Assembly: GCA_008692225.1 (NCBI GenBank)
Contig: VICG01000004.1
Location: 682,501-746,500 of the forward strand
Length of the DNA stretch: 64,000 bases
Reading direction: 5' to 3'
Source of the DNA: Monilinia fructicola
Lineage: Eukaryota; Ascomycota; Leotiomycetes; Helotiales; Sclerotiniaceae
Below, in pieces: positions 24,101-35,912 of the stretch (position 1 is its first letter; every line of letters starts with the position of its first letter). Both the position numbers and the translations under genes were made by a program. The notes under the pieces were generated by a model that saw only the letters and a list, made by a program, of their open reading frames with translations, did no database searches and was not told the DNA's origin.

Positions 24101-25793
24101 TTTTCCATATCTAATCTAAGAGTTGACGATGACGATGACGTATTGTGTGCAGTCCCTGATCTGGTGGAGGGTGCTGCTTAGAACTGTATGTAGATTTTGT
24201 TGTTCTCCGCCATACCTCGGTATTGTTTCTCTGCATCTAGATGTTCAAGTCAATATAGATACCAAAAAAAATAAAATAAAAACATTCAGCTGAGCAGAAA
24301 ACAAAGAGCTTTTGCTTTCGGAGATAAAGAGCCCTTACTTTGGATCTCGTCCAAGTTCGTATAGATGCAGAAATTAGATGAATAGCGTATATCGAGCCTG
24401 GCCCCGGTGGAGCTTTCTTGAAGGTCGGTGTGTGAGGAGGCGTTACAGCTAGCTTATCAGTCATCCATTCATCAATGGACCTTGGAGGTTGAGAATCTGA
24501 GATTCTTTCGAGTCAAATCGCAAATTGCGAGGACAAATGCGAAGAAAGAGTGTCGAGCGGTCCAGATCAATTTCCAGCGCTGGAACCTTCTGGACTCAAC
24601 GTAAATGAATGTTGCAGAACGAAAGTTTATACCTCTGGTGTTTACTTTGGTGCTGTGGTTGCTATCAACGGTATGATTATATGTTATATGAAGTTAGTCA
24701 GTCAAGCAATAGGCTAGATTTTTGTGTAGATGCTGAGAAACCTCCCAGCTATCCATGACTCCAGAATTATACCAAGGAATACACATCATAATGAATCCCA
24801 TTCCATCGACAGAGGAAGAGTTCATCATTGGATTGAATTACATAACCCCATCACCAATCTTCCAATATAATGCCCCTCACACCCATCTATACCAGCGACC
24901 TGAAACAAAACATCCTAATTAATCTAAAGTCTAGGGTTATACAAGTATGCTGTTTATACCAATTAAGAAAAGATGATAGCACCCTCAGATATAGGAGAGA
25001 GAGTGTTGGCGACGCGTGTACCGTTGATTATCTCATATGGAAGATGAGAACTGTTGAATACTTAGATTCTCATGGGGGAGTGGAGGAAACGGGGGACGGT
25101 GTGATTATTGAAACTACAATGCATATTCCATCTAGATTTTTGCATCTCAAGGACACGACAGAGTTCCAAGAATTGTTTGATGTTTCAATAATGAGTTTGA
25201 TGTGGTGGAGTAGCGTGGATGTTGATCATGATTAAATGTTAATATATAAACATCCCAAAACTCTCTGATGCATGAGCTGAAAACATCATGAGAAGACAAA
25301 AGAACGAATCAATTCAACGCCCCGGCCTACGTCACAGTTTGAAGGTTGTACAATCTAGGGACACCGAGTAGAAGTACAGGCATTCAGCAGTTCATGGGCG
25401 TGCATGTAAGCCTTACAGTTGTGTTGGTCAGATACAAGTGTGGATAGAGTTCGTAAGAGATTTTGTATCGGTATTTCGAATTTGTTTTGAAAGATTTGGT
25501 GGAGTATCTGCGGTGATGATTTCGTGTTTTGTTGTTACCCCTTCATTCACTGCTCAGACGAGGACACGGGGTTGAAATTATCTAGATTTTAGCGGGAAGT
25601 GGCATGGTACTGGTACTCTTGCTTGTGGCTGACTAACGGTACTACTTTCACATCATGGAAGTGGGGAGTCTCTACTTTGACACTCAACGCTCGCTGCTTC
25701 CTCTAAGATGAGCAGAGCCTTGCCACTTGAAAGAAAGTCAGTAAAAGTGTAAAAGTAGACGGCTTTCATAGTTAGTACCGGCAAATTGCCCTT
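21120..25793. other. gene-poor stretch
   Basis: About 4.7 kb without a supported gene. Short frames only. The longest plausible one is 24870-25235 plus, 121 residues from an ATG with no recognisable family and no clear splice partner. A GGGATAGT repeat lies near 21838-21872 and a poly-T run at 21664-21672. Confidence 0.35.
24870..25235 (+). CDS. doubtful hypothetical ORF
   Basis: ATG-initiated frame of 121 residues (MPLTPIYTSDLKQNILINLK...). No signal peptide and no domain. Sequence composition is roughly protein-like but the ORF has no support beyond length. It may be chance or a gene fragment. Confidence 0.2.
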   Translation: MPLTPIYTSDLKQNILINLKSRVIQVCCLYQLRKDDSTLRYRRESVGDACTVDYLIWKMRTVEYLDSHGGVEETGDGVIIETTMHIPSRFLHLKDTTEFQELFDVSIMSLMWWSSVDVDHD

Positions 25794-26467
25794 CTATGGA
25801 GCTGGTCCCCAGGACACGCGATTTTCCAGATCAGGATATTCGTGCTCATCATGCTCCATATATGGCATTTGCAAAACTCCCTCGTGATCCGTATACGTAT
25901 CCTTCTCATCTTCCATAACATCAAACATAACGTCGTCGTTATTATTCAATCCGGTTATCAACCACCATGCCATCAGAAACTTGACGCGCCAGACCTTCCA
26001 CTCATTGATGAGCTTCACCTCATCCCATTCATCCTCCGCCGAGTCCTCCGGCATGCGCTGTACGCGATGATAGACTAGACAAGTAGTTTTGTCTTCGGCG
26101 CTTCGGGGATCTAGGACTACGAATTCGTTCCAGGCGATTGAGCCCCGGTAGTCGGGGAACTTGTGACGGCCGACGACATTTTCTACCATGAACTTCTGTA
26201 GCGTTTCAGCGGTCGCGTCTTTGAAGCCAGTCGGGGATGAGGAGTCTGGAAGAGGAAGTGTGAGTTCTGGTCCATGGACACCTTCAGATGGAGTCTTTTG
26301 CAGGATCCATGGACTTTCAGGTGCGTTTTTGGCACTTGTAGATTGTTTTTGGAAAGCAGTGATTGTCTAGGACAAGGAGATATTAGTGTGCATCCAAAAC
26401 CTAGCAAGACCGCTTAAAATACCTCGCTTGGGATATCAGCAGTGCAAAAAACTAGAAAGGCAGACAT
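25794..26467 (-). CDS. hypothetical fungal protein, 205 aa
   Basis: Two exons, 26467-26423 and 26366-25794, joined over a 56-bp intron (donor GTATTT, acceptor CCTAG); total 205 codons plus stop. It begins MSAFLVFCTADIPSETITAF and continues through WNEFVVLDPRSAEDKTTCLV and EWKVWRVKFLMAWWLITG into an acidic tail ending ENRVSWGPAP. No signal peptide (the first hydrophobic stretch is too short) and no clear membrane helix. The middle block, with a strand ending in a conserved-looking LDxRSxxDxT pattern followed by WxxxRVKF, is reminiscent of the fungal/bacterial DUF6924-type proteins, but I cannot confirm that. Function unknown. The splice makes a clean frame without correction. Confidence 0.6.
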
Positions 26468-28388
26468 TATTCTTCTGGATTGGAGTAAAATAGATCTTAA
26501 GTAGCTGTTGATTGTGCGAACTACAATGGTAGGTTCAAGCTACAGAAGAGGATTCAAAAGACGAGTTTTGCGAAATGAAATGTTCAATTTCGTATGTTCA
26601 AAGTTGTTTCTTAATACTATATCTGAAATGAGAGAAACAATCAAGGATTTTGTTTGGAATTTCAGATTGGCAAAGGATTGATGGACGAAGGTAAAAAGCG
26701 TCAGAGGCTGTGCTTACGTAATATTACAGGATTCACTCTGACTGAGATGATGCCACTGTTTACGACAATACTTTTATTGCTCTTCGTATTGCTGAGATGT
26801 AAGATTGGTCTCTTGAAGCTTCTCCTTCTCGCGTTCACCCAACTGAAAGTTATGTTGCAAATGATGAGGGACAACTTGAAGTCTCGATACACTTGTATGA
26901 TATTACAACTGGGGGGTATAAATTACCGGAATAGATGCAACTATTAAATCTTATCCCAGGAGAAGAGGAGCTCCAAGGCAGATCAAAGTTATGATGCAAT
27001 TATATAACATAAAGAAGCACCTAACTACTATGTATGCAGATGTAGATGGCGCCTAGATTTTAGAACGACTTATATGTAGTTGGGAGGCACAGCAAAGGAC
27101 GTGTTGATATTATTGTTGGAGAGCAAATGGATAAATGCTCAATATTCATCCCCATCTCTCGCAGGAGTTAGTCTCATGATGCTAATTGCCCTACCGTTTG
27201 TAGACAGAAACTTCGATTCTCCAAATGTAACACTTTTGAACCATCCGAGATATACACCCTTACCCAGGTAAAATTTCATTCTGTGTAACAAACTATTGTT
27301 CAAATAAAAAAGATATATTTGGAAATACATTGGATGGACGGTTTGATTGGTCAAAAATGCGCGTGTTGATTCTTTCTCCCGTAGCTCTATGAAGTTGAAT
27401 GAGCTCTCTATGGCTCTTGCCCTACAATAAATCTCCCATAGGACTACGTCTCTATTCAATACAATAGCTTTATCATCTGTTCTCTCGCAACTTTCTTGGG
27501 GCACTCAGCAATTCATCATCTCTTTCCATAATCTTCCAATCCAAGTCATGGCAAACAAACAAGATCACCTGTGCTGTTGCAGGTCTCTCTATCCTCGGAC
27601 TTCAGACTAGATATTTTCCATTCATGGGTGTCGATGAAGCCTTACTCCTCCTTTAGCAGGGGTTTCTATGTAATGGATAATATTCCAATCATACAAACGT
27701 TCTACCATGTCGAATTTCTGGGCGAGATTTTTGAAGTGTTTCAATTGCCTTTAGACATGCGACCGACATTTAGTGTTGAATCAGTCGCTTGGTAGCAGAT
27801 GTTGTTTCTCTGCCGATTGCGTATGATTCTTCTGATGCTCCAGAGTTCATATTTGTAATAGAACACCTAAAAGTAGAAATACTGGTGATAAGTTTTAAGT
27901 GATACTCCGAAGTGACCCGGTTTGCTATATTCTTTCCCGATCATTTTGATGGAATTCCTAGGATCACATAGCTTATGCAGTGTTCATCCAATATTATCAA
28001 CTAGGAGCGAGAATTCTGTTCGGTCGATCAGGAGAGCTCTTGTGTTTGTTTCAATGCAAGTCCATCTGAACTCAGAGTTCATAGAAGGGAATTGCCATGG
28101 GACTGCAAGAAACAGTATGATCTTCATTCTCCTCTGTTATTTATAAATTCCGGCATGCTCTCTTTCTCTCTGCTGTCTTAGAGCCCCTCTTTCCCCCGCG
28201 GGCAAAAAATGTATTGTAAAGAACCAAATAAAAGTAGCACAAAATAAAAGGTTCTTTGCAAAGTCTGTCCGCAACACAAACTCCAACTCCTCAAAACGAA
28301 TGCAAGGCATAACTATCTAAACATCAATCAAGGAAGCCATCGTCAATCTCTCACTCACACATTGTACCACCTATACGTTCAATCCAAC
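26468..28388. other. intergenic
   Basis: About 1.9 kb. Several frames of 60-121 residues (for example 27139-27504 minus, GTG start) have no domain or ATG-anchored structure. No repeat recognised. Confidence 0.35.
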
Positions 28389-29471
28389 CTAGAAGCCGGG
28401 GAAATTCACGGCATATGTATCTGTGCCATATTTGAGTTGTTGCCAGAGGATTGAATTTCCACTCTTTTGAGATGTTCTTCGAAACATAAAGTGGATTGGA
28501 TCATCAGCATTTGCATCTTTTTTACAGACAGTGTCAGCTGCATTTCCGTCCATCAATGCCGTGCAGTATTTTCTGGCAAAGCTTGTTAGTTGGTGATGAA
28601 TACACAGGGACTTAATGTCTTACCCAGCGTTAAAATACTTCTTCTTGAACCATTCATCTGTCTGGGTTTTGTAGTGACTGAGTTGCCCGCTCTGTAGACC
28701 GGAGGTTAGTGAGTATCTAAAAAGGAAAGTGTTCGCGGAACAGCCAGTCATCAAAAGCATTCAAATAGGCAAGGAAGGTCGATAAAATAAAATAAGACAT
28801 GAATAAGTCTTTCTTTGAGTTTCTTGATAGAGAATAAATATCTGAGAACTAGATTTTCTTACATATCTAGATCCTTCCCCTGGTGGGTTTGTTAGTTTTG
28901 TTAATTCAAGCGAATGGAAAGGGTACTTACTCGTGTTATGGCCTGCATTGACAGGGGCAATAAGTGTTCCTTTACCACCCTGTTTAGAAGATGCATTGGT
29001 AGTATCCTCTGGACTTCTCCAAGTCGGCTGATTCAGTGCTGATAAGTCAATCTTTTTTGGCGCTTTTGGTGTACTTCCAACCAATAAAGCTCCACTTGTG
29101 AAAGGTTTCGCAGCTGCACCGCTCAATTTTCTTTGCTCGGTGCTAGATCCTTCCCCGCCGTATTGCCTAGCTACAGTTAGGAATCTCTATATCACTTAAA
29201 AGAAAAGTTGCTGGAAAGTTTACATTAATGCAGGGGATTTAAAGCAGAGAATTGCAGCACATTGGGCCTCGCATACTTCTTCCACACCAGCACAGTCAAT
29301 GTTGAAAATATATGGGTCGGCTTGCGTTCCCGTCCCAGCGTCGGTTCCGACCCGTTTCTCTAGTTCAGATGACGCACCAACTGGTTCTGGATTTGCTACT
29401 GGGGCAGCGAAGACAGAGAACATATGGAAGGATAGTAGAGCCACCAAGGTGAAAAAGTTTGTGAGTTGCAT
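28389..29471 (-). CDS. secreted protein, NucA/NucB deoxyribonuclease-like
   Basis: Four exons, 29471-29224, 29166-28863, 28691-28624 and 28572-28389, sum to 267 codons plus stop with all splice phases matching. The N terminus (MQLTNFFTLVALLSFHMFSV, cleavage near VFA-AP) is a clear signal peptide. ELEKR near residue 39 is a Kex2-type processing site, so a pro-peptide is likely. Cysteines occur as DCAGVEEVCEAQCAAILC, with a later pair near TALMDGNAADTVC. The segment KYPFHSLE ... GSRYSGQLSHY resembles the (D/E)YPFAS ... QGGQLSxFY pattern of secreted fungal NucA/NucB-type nucleases, but the family's Cys-Asp-Glu before YPF is replaced by Thr-Ser-Lys, so catalysis is uncertain. A secreted nuclease or effector-like role is inference only. 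Confidence 0.65.
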
Positions 29472-29622
29472 GTTTGAAGCAAGCTAAATATATATGAAAT
29501 GATAAAACTAAGAGAAAACCCTGATAGAACAAGCAGGAATAGGGTACGTAAAATCAAATACAAATGAGATAGAATGAATGTATATTGTAGTGATGGATTT
29601 CATACTTTCAAAGCATTGAACC

Positions 29623-29631
29623 TTTATATAT
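29623..29631 (-). promoter_or_regulatory. possible TATA box of the secreted gene
   Basis: On the minus strand the sequence reads TATATAAAG about 150 bp upstream of the ATG at 29471, a plausible TATA element and transcription start region. Position and sequence only; no expression evidence. Confidence 0.35.
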
Positions 29632-31775
29632 CAAAGACACGGCAAGGGAGATACTTTGGACAACGAGATACTTTCATCAAATGTTCCCACAGGAACGCTT
29701 ACCCTCACGTTCTCAGTCATATGAAATTGCTGATATATGACAGGAAATAGTACATAGTCTTTTCCAAGTGCACAAATCATTCGATACTACGAAATATTGA
29801 CACCCCGGATGATCCTTCGTCAACTTACATCTAAGCTTCATCGTATCAAGAGACGCTCGACAAGGACTCACCAAGACTTCTTGCTTAGAGCAAATCTTAT
29901 TTTAGTCTGACGAAAATTACAGACACTCCTCAGCAGTGGCTCATCGTATCAATGAGCCCGGGAGATTATCAGCCCTATCTTTACCGTAATTTATAGCGTT
30001 TCGATCTTTAATGTACACAGTCTATGAATCCGCAGGCTACATAATTCTCTGACATAAGAAATGGTTAATTTTGCACGTACAATTATGGGAGGAAGTACGA
30101 GGGGGGCGAAGCCATCAACCCTAGTTGTTACCGATATCCTTGGCGTAATAGCATGCGGAGTCACAGATGTAGGAGGTGAGCTGTGATTATGTTCTAGCGA
30201 GTCCAGTTCGGGTGATCACATGATTGGTCAAATTGAGAGCTATTTACTGCAGTGTGATAAAGGTCTATCTGCGGGAACTCGGGGTTTATAACCAATTTAG
30301 ATTCTCAAGTGCGCCATTTGTATACTTGACTAGAGACAGGACAGGCTTTTGCTTTACCATGAATATCAAAGACTTGCTAAACAAAGTTAGATCGGTGTGG
30401 AGGGCAAAACTGCAAGCTACTGTGTGGAAACGGTAGGGAAGATTCAACTCATGGTCAGTAAATGTTACTTAACCTTCACCTTGGCCGTGAGCCTGGGTGA
30501 TGGCCAAAAAAACCTTTGTAGCAAGATAGATGACAATGAGGCTTTCTATTGCATGCATCTAGGTAGTGGTAGCACTTGCCATCTAGTATCACAACGACAA
30601 GCAGCATTTTTCCTGTATATACATGACACCAGAGTTGCGAATCTTTTGACCACCTAACGTGCACCAATGACGGCAACGTAGAAACTACAGCTACGAGAGT
30701 ACAGTCCATAACATCATTGGCTTTAGATACTCATGAAGTAGAACTTTCTTCTCCAGATACGTTAGCTACACATTAGTGCGCGATACGCCCTACAGATACT
30801 CGCTATATTGGTCCTTCCATAACTTTACAACACTAGAATACTCTCTGCATTGAATTGCCTTGACTTTTTGCTGTTGGGACTCCCAGTTTGAGAATTTAGC
30901 TAGAAGAATATGTCCGGGGATATGTTATATCAGGTATTATATGTATCTATGCTCTTGACCCGTGTCAGTCAAAACTAAGACTTTGAGTCGTGGCCTCCAC
31001 AACTACACACAAGACTCTCAGAAAACTGTTCCAGAGCTCTTGTTACGCTCTGGCCAAATCTTTCTTATGGATAAACCTTTGGTTTTCATTCCATTTTTGG
31101 TACTTTTCAAACTTTCGTGACATAGTCAATTGTATACTTATTCGTAATGATTATGAGGATATCCAAATCAATTTTACCTTTTATATTCTATCTTTTTCTC
31201 CTCCCGCTCAGCTGTGTTAATTTTTCGGCTTGTTCCTTCTCTCGCACTCTTCATACGTGCCTCGATTTGACTAAGCGCGGTCTCGCACCGTGTTTCCAGA
31301 TGGTGTAAGATCGAAATAGGATCAAGGAAGCTTATTATCTGATGCACAGAAGCTGTATTATCAGACGTTTGAACAAGACGTGAACGCAATTCCTACTCAA
31401 ATCCGCAGGGCCAAGAAGAAAAACAATCTAGTCATCGTAAATGTCCATCTAAAGACTGTGAAACTGAAGCTTGGAATATTTCAGGCATGAAGAAACAATC
31501 ATCGATCTATTCCTTGCTGTCCGAACAAAAACATTTATGACTAGTTTGAGCCAAGCCCAAGAACAAGAAAAATTGCATATAACCTTACATGTGCATCTTT
31601 CAAGCGTATCGGAGTGTAGTTCTGGAAAGGTGGCCGTTCAACATAATGATTTCATAGCCCCAAAGCGAAGGATATACAGTACCCACCTACTGGCCTATCA
31701 TACATTTTATACCCAAAATTCAACGCCCTTGGTATCCAGTAATAAACCGAAACTAACCCATCCAACTAAAACCAA
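29632..31775. other. intergenic
   Basis: About 2.1 kb between the secreted-protein promoter and the Tof1 stop. Only short, domain-free frames. No repeat or RNA gene recognised. Confidence 0.35.
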
Positions 31776-34700
31776 TCATTCATCGTCACTGCTATCCATA
31801 ATAAACCCTGCTCTAACCCTCGGTCTTCTGGGATTCGCAACTGGGACAATGTTCTCTTCGTCCTCGTCATCTATCTCCATCGCACCTCTTGTAGCCAAGG
31901 GTAAGTTATCGTCGTCATCAATTAGCACCTTTCGTCTCTTTGGCTGCGCCGATCTATGTGGACTTGAGATCGGGGTATCTGTCTTCTCGTTTTCTTCCTC
32001 CTCTGAGTCGGTATCATCGCCGATACCCCCAACTTCCACATCACTATCCAGTGAAATAGCACTACTAGCCCTCTTTTTACTCCCCGTCATCACTACATCC
32101 TCGTCACTAGCTGCATCCCCCTCTACATCCAATGCACCGGCCATCCTTTTCTTTGAATTTTCCTTCTGCTGACCGACTCCTAGCAACTCTTTCATAATAT
32201 TAATTTTATTCTGCTGTCTCAACCTCTCTTCCGCCTCGAAGAAAATTCGATCTTTCTCCTCATCTTCCTCGTCACTATCATGAACATAGAGTTCACTCTT
32301 AATCTTGCGGTTCTTCTCCAACTCTCTCGCTCTCCTAGCAGCCGCGCGTACCTCTATTTGTTCATCTGTTAGTCCACGGCTTTCGCGTTCTTCACTGCCC
32401 TCATTTCTGCGTCTTCTGCGACTTTTCTTTAGTGCTTTTAATGCATCGGATTTCTTCATAGCTGTAGGCCCACCAGGCTCGAATAGTAGCTCTTCATCAT
32501 CGTCAATTCCATCATCTGATTCATCATCAAATGCCGCACGCTTTCTATTCATACCAGCAGATACTCTCCTGATTTGATCAATTGCTCCTTTACCATCATC
32601 GAAGGTTGGTGGAGCAAATTCAAATTTCTTAATCAGATCGAGGGCTTCCTTAATCTGATCTGCAGATTTCGCCGAAGGGACAATCCAGGAAGTGTCGGGA
32701 TCATCAGATGCTCCGATGCTTGTGAGTCCGGCAAGCTTCATCAACAGACGCAGATAACCGTTTTTGAAGATGGCGGTTTTTCGGGCATCGTTATCTGGTT
32801 TGAGGACTGTATTGATATTAGCGAGGTGAAGCAAGAGATATTCTGTGATACGTACTAATAGTAGGAGCCTTTGGAGGCTCGACTTCTGCAGTAGGAATTT
32901 CTTCTTCTTCTGCAAATGGATCTTTCTCTACGGATTGCAAAGCCAAATTCGCCGCCTCCCAGCTTCTTCTTTCGCTTTCCGCGGATGATAATTGTGACTT
33001 AACCCATTCAATGTGATCAGCCTCATTTCTGTCAAGCAAAGCTCCAACAGCGACGCCGATTTGTTCTTCCCACTCTAACCCGCCCTTGACTTCTAATTCC
33101 GCTGCAGCTTTAGGTTTGGAAGATATTGTCTGCTTGTCGTAGCCATATTCTAAGAAATGTGCAGTACTGTTACTTTTTGAAAATAGCATCTCTACCACAA
33201 GTTCTGGGCGTTCTTGGATCTTCCTCGTACATTTTTTCAAAAGTTGCTTTACCATTTCGTCCCATTCTTTGTAGGAAGGAGACTGAGGATCTATTCCTCC
33301 AGGCCCTTTAATCATCTTGTAAAATAGATGAATGATATCCACTCGGAACAACATGACGCTCATATCCTGTTTAAAAGCCACTCTATAAAAGAATCTATGG
33401 GCTCTTTTTAATTGCGCAGGCTTGAGATCATGATAGAACTTGGTGAATGATACAAACGTATCAATACATCCTTGTGACAGGAATTTAGCAGCAAACACTT
33501 TGTAATCGAACTTCCGCTCTGAGGATTCCTTCTGTGCTCGTGCCTCATCTTCCCCATCAGACTCATCGATTATATCGTCATCACCTTGATCCTCTCCTGC
33601 ATCTCTCGCAGCCTTCTTCTTTCTTCGCGTGCGTCGCCGAGATCTTACTTGCATGTCTACATTCTGCTTTGAATACTGTTCCAGAATACGCATGTAATTA
33701 TGCGTAAGCTCAGTGCAAGAATCCAGGTAACCAAATCCTTGGTCCTTGTAAGTCCGAGTAATCATAGCTACTCGCTCGTGGGTTGTGTTTTCGTAAAATA
33801 TACGTGCGAGAATATTTTCCGCAATTTCTTGATCATCTTCTAGAGGTGAATCTGCCATTTCTTGAACGGTGAGAAGAATTTGAGTGAAGCATTTCATGGC
33901 AGCACTTAGATCATACCAATTCTTGTTCTCAAAATTGAAATCCATCGCTCTGTTGAGCGTGATAAACATTTCTTGATTGAGTACACTCGCAACTAGAGCG
34001 AAACTATCCACGTCTTCTGGTCCTTTGGTCTTGGAAGGTTTTTTGTTTTTCCTCCTAACTCTTTCTGCCTCAAGAAACCATGATATTAGATAGAAGAATT
34101 GACGTTGATGATATTCAAGGACTCTTTCAGCTTCTCTATCAATGGCTTTCCGAATATGTGTAAAAAGTGGATTGAACCCGGAGTCGAGGAATTCTTCAAC
34201 AAACGCTCGTAAATGTTTGTTTGCTGATGCGTTGAGTGGAACTGGATTATCAAATGCCAGCGGTCCACTTTCTCCTTTGGCTGCTCTCCTAGGTGGCTTG
34301 AACTTTTTAGTGCTATCCATCTTATCCAGTCCTCCTCTACCAGTCCTCAAAGCAGCCTGGCCAGAAATCGTAGTCATTTTCGCATCATCTCGTTGCATCC
34401 AAGCCATTGTTCCAAACCTATTATGTCTCGTGGGAGCATTCGTTTGATAACTTCGAAGCATGGCTTGTTCCTTCTTTCGTAATCTGACCAGCTCATCTGT
34501 CTTGCTATTATCCATTGCCTCTTCGCTAAAGAACAACTTTTCAACATCAACTCCTTTAATCAAATGGAATATGACATCCATGACCACAATATCCTGAGTG
34601 TTGAAATCTTCTCCCATTGTGGACGATAATGTTAAAAGAAGGTGAAATATATCTTGGTAGTCGAAAGCATCGATTGTTGCCGACCTCGAGATTTCGGCTT

Positions 34701-35366
34701 CATCGCCTTCATAGTGACCATTCGGTGGAGGTGCAATCATAGCAATATTCCGTAGGAAGTATAAGAGCAATTTAATAATACCTTCATCTCGGGTGCTCCG
34801 ATCTCCAATATCCTCTGCCATTGCCGGTAGCGCACATCTAACCGCAGTATGTAATATCCTTGCTCCATCAAACCCAAGAATAGACCTCTTGTATCCCACT
34901 TGCGCAATCTGCAAATATGGTATATGTCTGTGGTGATTGACAGTCATCTCCTTATTCTTCTCCAATGGCCAGGTTAATGGCACCAACAATTCCAGACATG
35001 CCAACGCTATTTTTGATTTCAGTCGATCTTCCGTAGCATTCTCGGGCCATGCTGCGAGAATTTGTAAAAGGTCTCCTCCTACTAAATTGGATTCTGCCAG
35101 ACATCGTGCGACATCCAATCGATTTGCCTTCTCGTCGTAGAGCTTCAACCATCTCTTCAAATCTCGTAGACATGCCAATGCATCATCTCCCAATATATAT
35201 CTTCCATCTTCATCTGCTCCGCTCCCTCCCAACTAGATGAATGAATTAATGCTAAAACCTTTTTTCAGAGAATAACAATACAATAACTCACAGCTGTGAC
35301 CAAACTATTCACATAAGCTCTAACTTCTGGATCCACAACATCTCTTTTACCACCTGCAAACTCCAT
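31776..35366 (-). CDS. TOF1: Tof1/Swi1/Timeless replication-fork protection protein
   Basis: Partner of Csm3/Swi3 in the fork protection complex; it stabilises stalled forks, supports checkpoint signalling and acts in the nucleus. ATG at 35366. Exons 35366-35292, 35232-32856 and 32806-31776 give 1160 codons plus stop without correction. The N-terminal Timeless domain fills roughly residues 25-300 ([51 protein letters not shown]). The central helical region includes RYNRFGT-like [11 protein letters not shown] and [14 protein letters not shown] residues. The C-terminal [20 protein letters not shown] follows intron 2, then an Asp/Glu-rich tail ending FIMDSSDDE. The length is usual for ascomycete Tof1. 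It is divergent from the acyl-CoA dehydrogenase gene across 546 bp. Confidence 0.95.
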
Positions 35367-35912
35367 CTTGTATTGAGTGGTAAAACAGTAGTTGTGTTGT
35401 CATGAATGATATGAATCTTCGTATTTGCGAATCTTAATCATAAGATTCATATCATGACATTATAAGTTATCAAAACCTACTAGATACCTACCTAGTCCTT
35501 ACCTCTCTGGACCAATATGGATTGGTTGATAAAATGATAATTAAATTGATAAATTGATAAAATCGCTTTACACGCTCTTGCTGGAATTCGCGATCGCGAC
35601 GCGTACCCCTGTCAAATTATCATGTGATGAGCGGAACACTACCGGGCCGAGTCAATTCAACCCCTCGGTACAAATTAGTTAGTTCCCCAAGAAGTTCTGG
35701 TGGTTCCGAGGTTCTAACCTTAAATCCTGGGGAAGCAAGTGAGCCGACGTTAACCTTTATAACCTCTACAGCATTGACAACCTTTACAACCGTTCACCAT
35801 TTTCAAAACTTCAAACTGCATTCATTTTGTTAATGCAATACAAATACAATACAATCCGAAAACCTGCTGTTTATTTACTTTGTCAAAGTTGTTCCCCAAT
35901 ACGATACTTAAG
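35367..35912. promoter_or_regulatory. divergent promoter region TOF1 / 3-hydroxyacyl-CoA dehydrogenase
   Basis: 546 bp between the two ATGs on opposite strands, so both core promoters lie here. It contains the inverted repeat at 35399-35458 and ATAAATTGATAAA-type AT stretches near 35535-35560. No binding site could be assigned to a named factor. Confidence 0.6.
35399..35458. repeat. inverted repeat in the TOF1/HADH divergent promoter
   Basis: ATGATATGAATCTT at 35406-35419 is the exact reverse complement of AAGATTCATATCAT at 35442-35455, with a 22-nt spacer. The arms extend further (TGTCATGA against TCATGACA) if a 4-nt ATGA duplication in the left arm is bulged. The repeat lies 33-92 bp upstream of the TOF1 ATG. 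Confidence 0.85.

Noticed and set aside
31471..32172. 233-residue plus-strand frame
   Set aside because: Antisense shadow over the acidic 3' end of TOF1. Its Ser/Leu-rich composition arises from reading Asp/Glu codons backwards.
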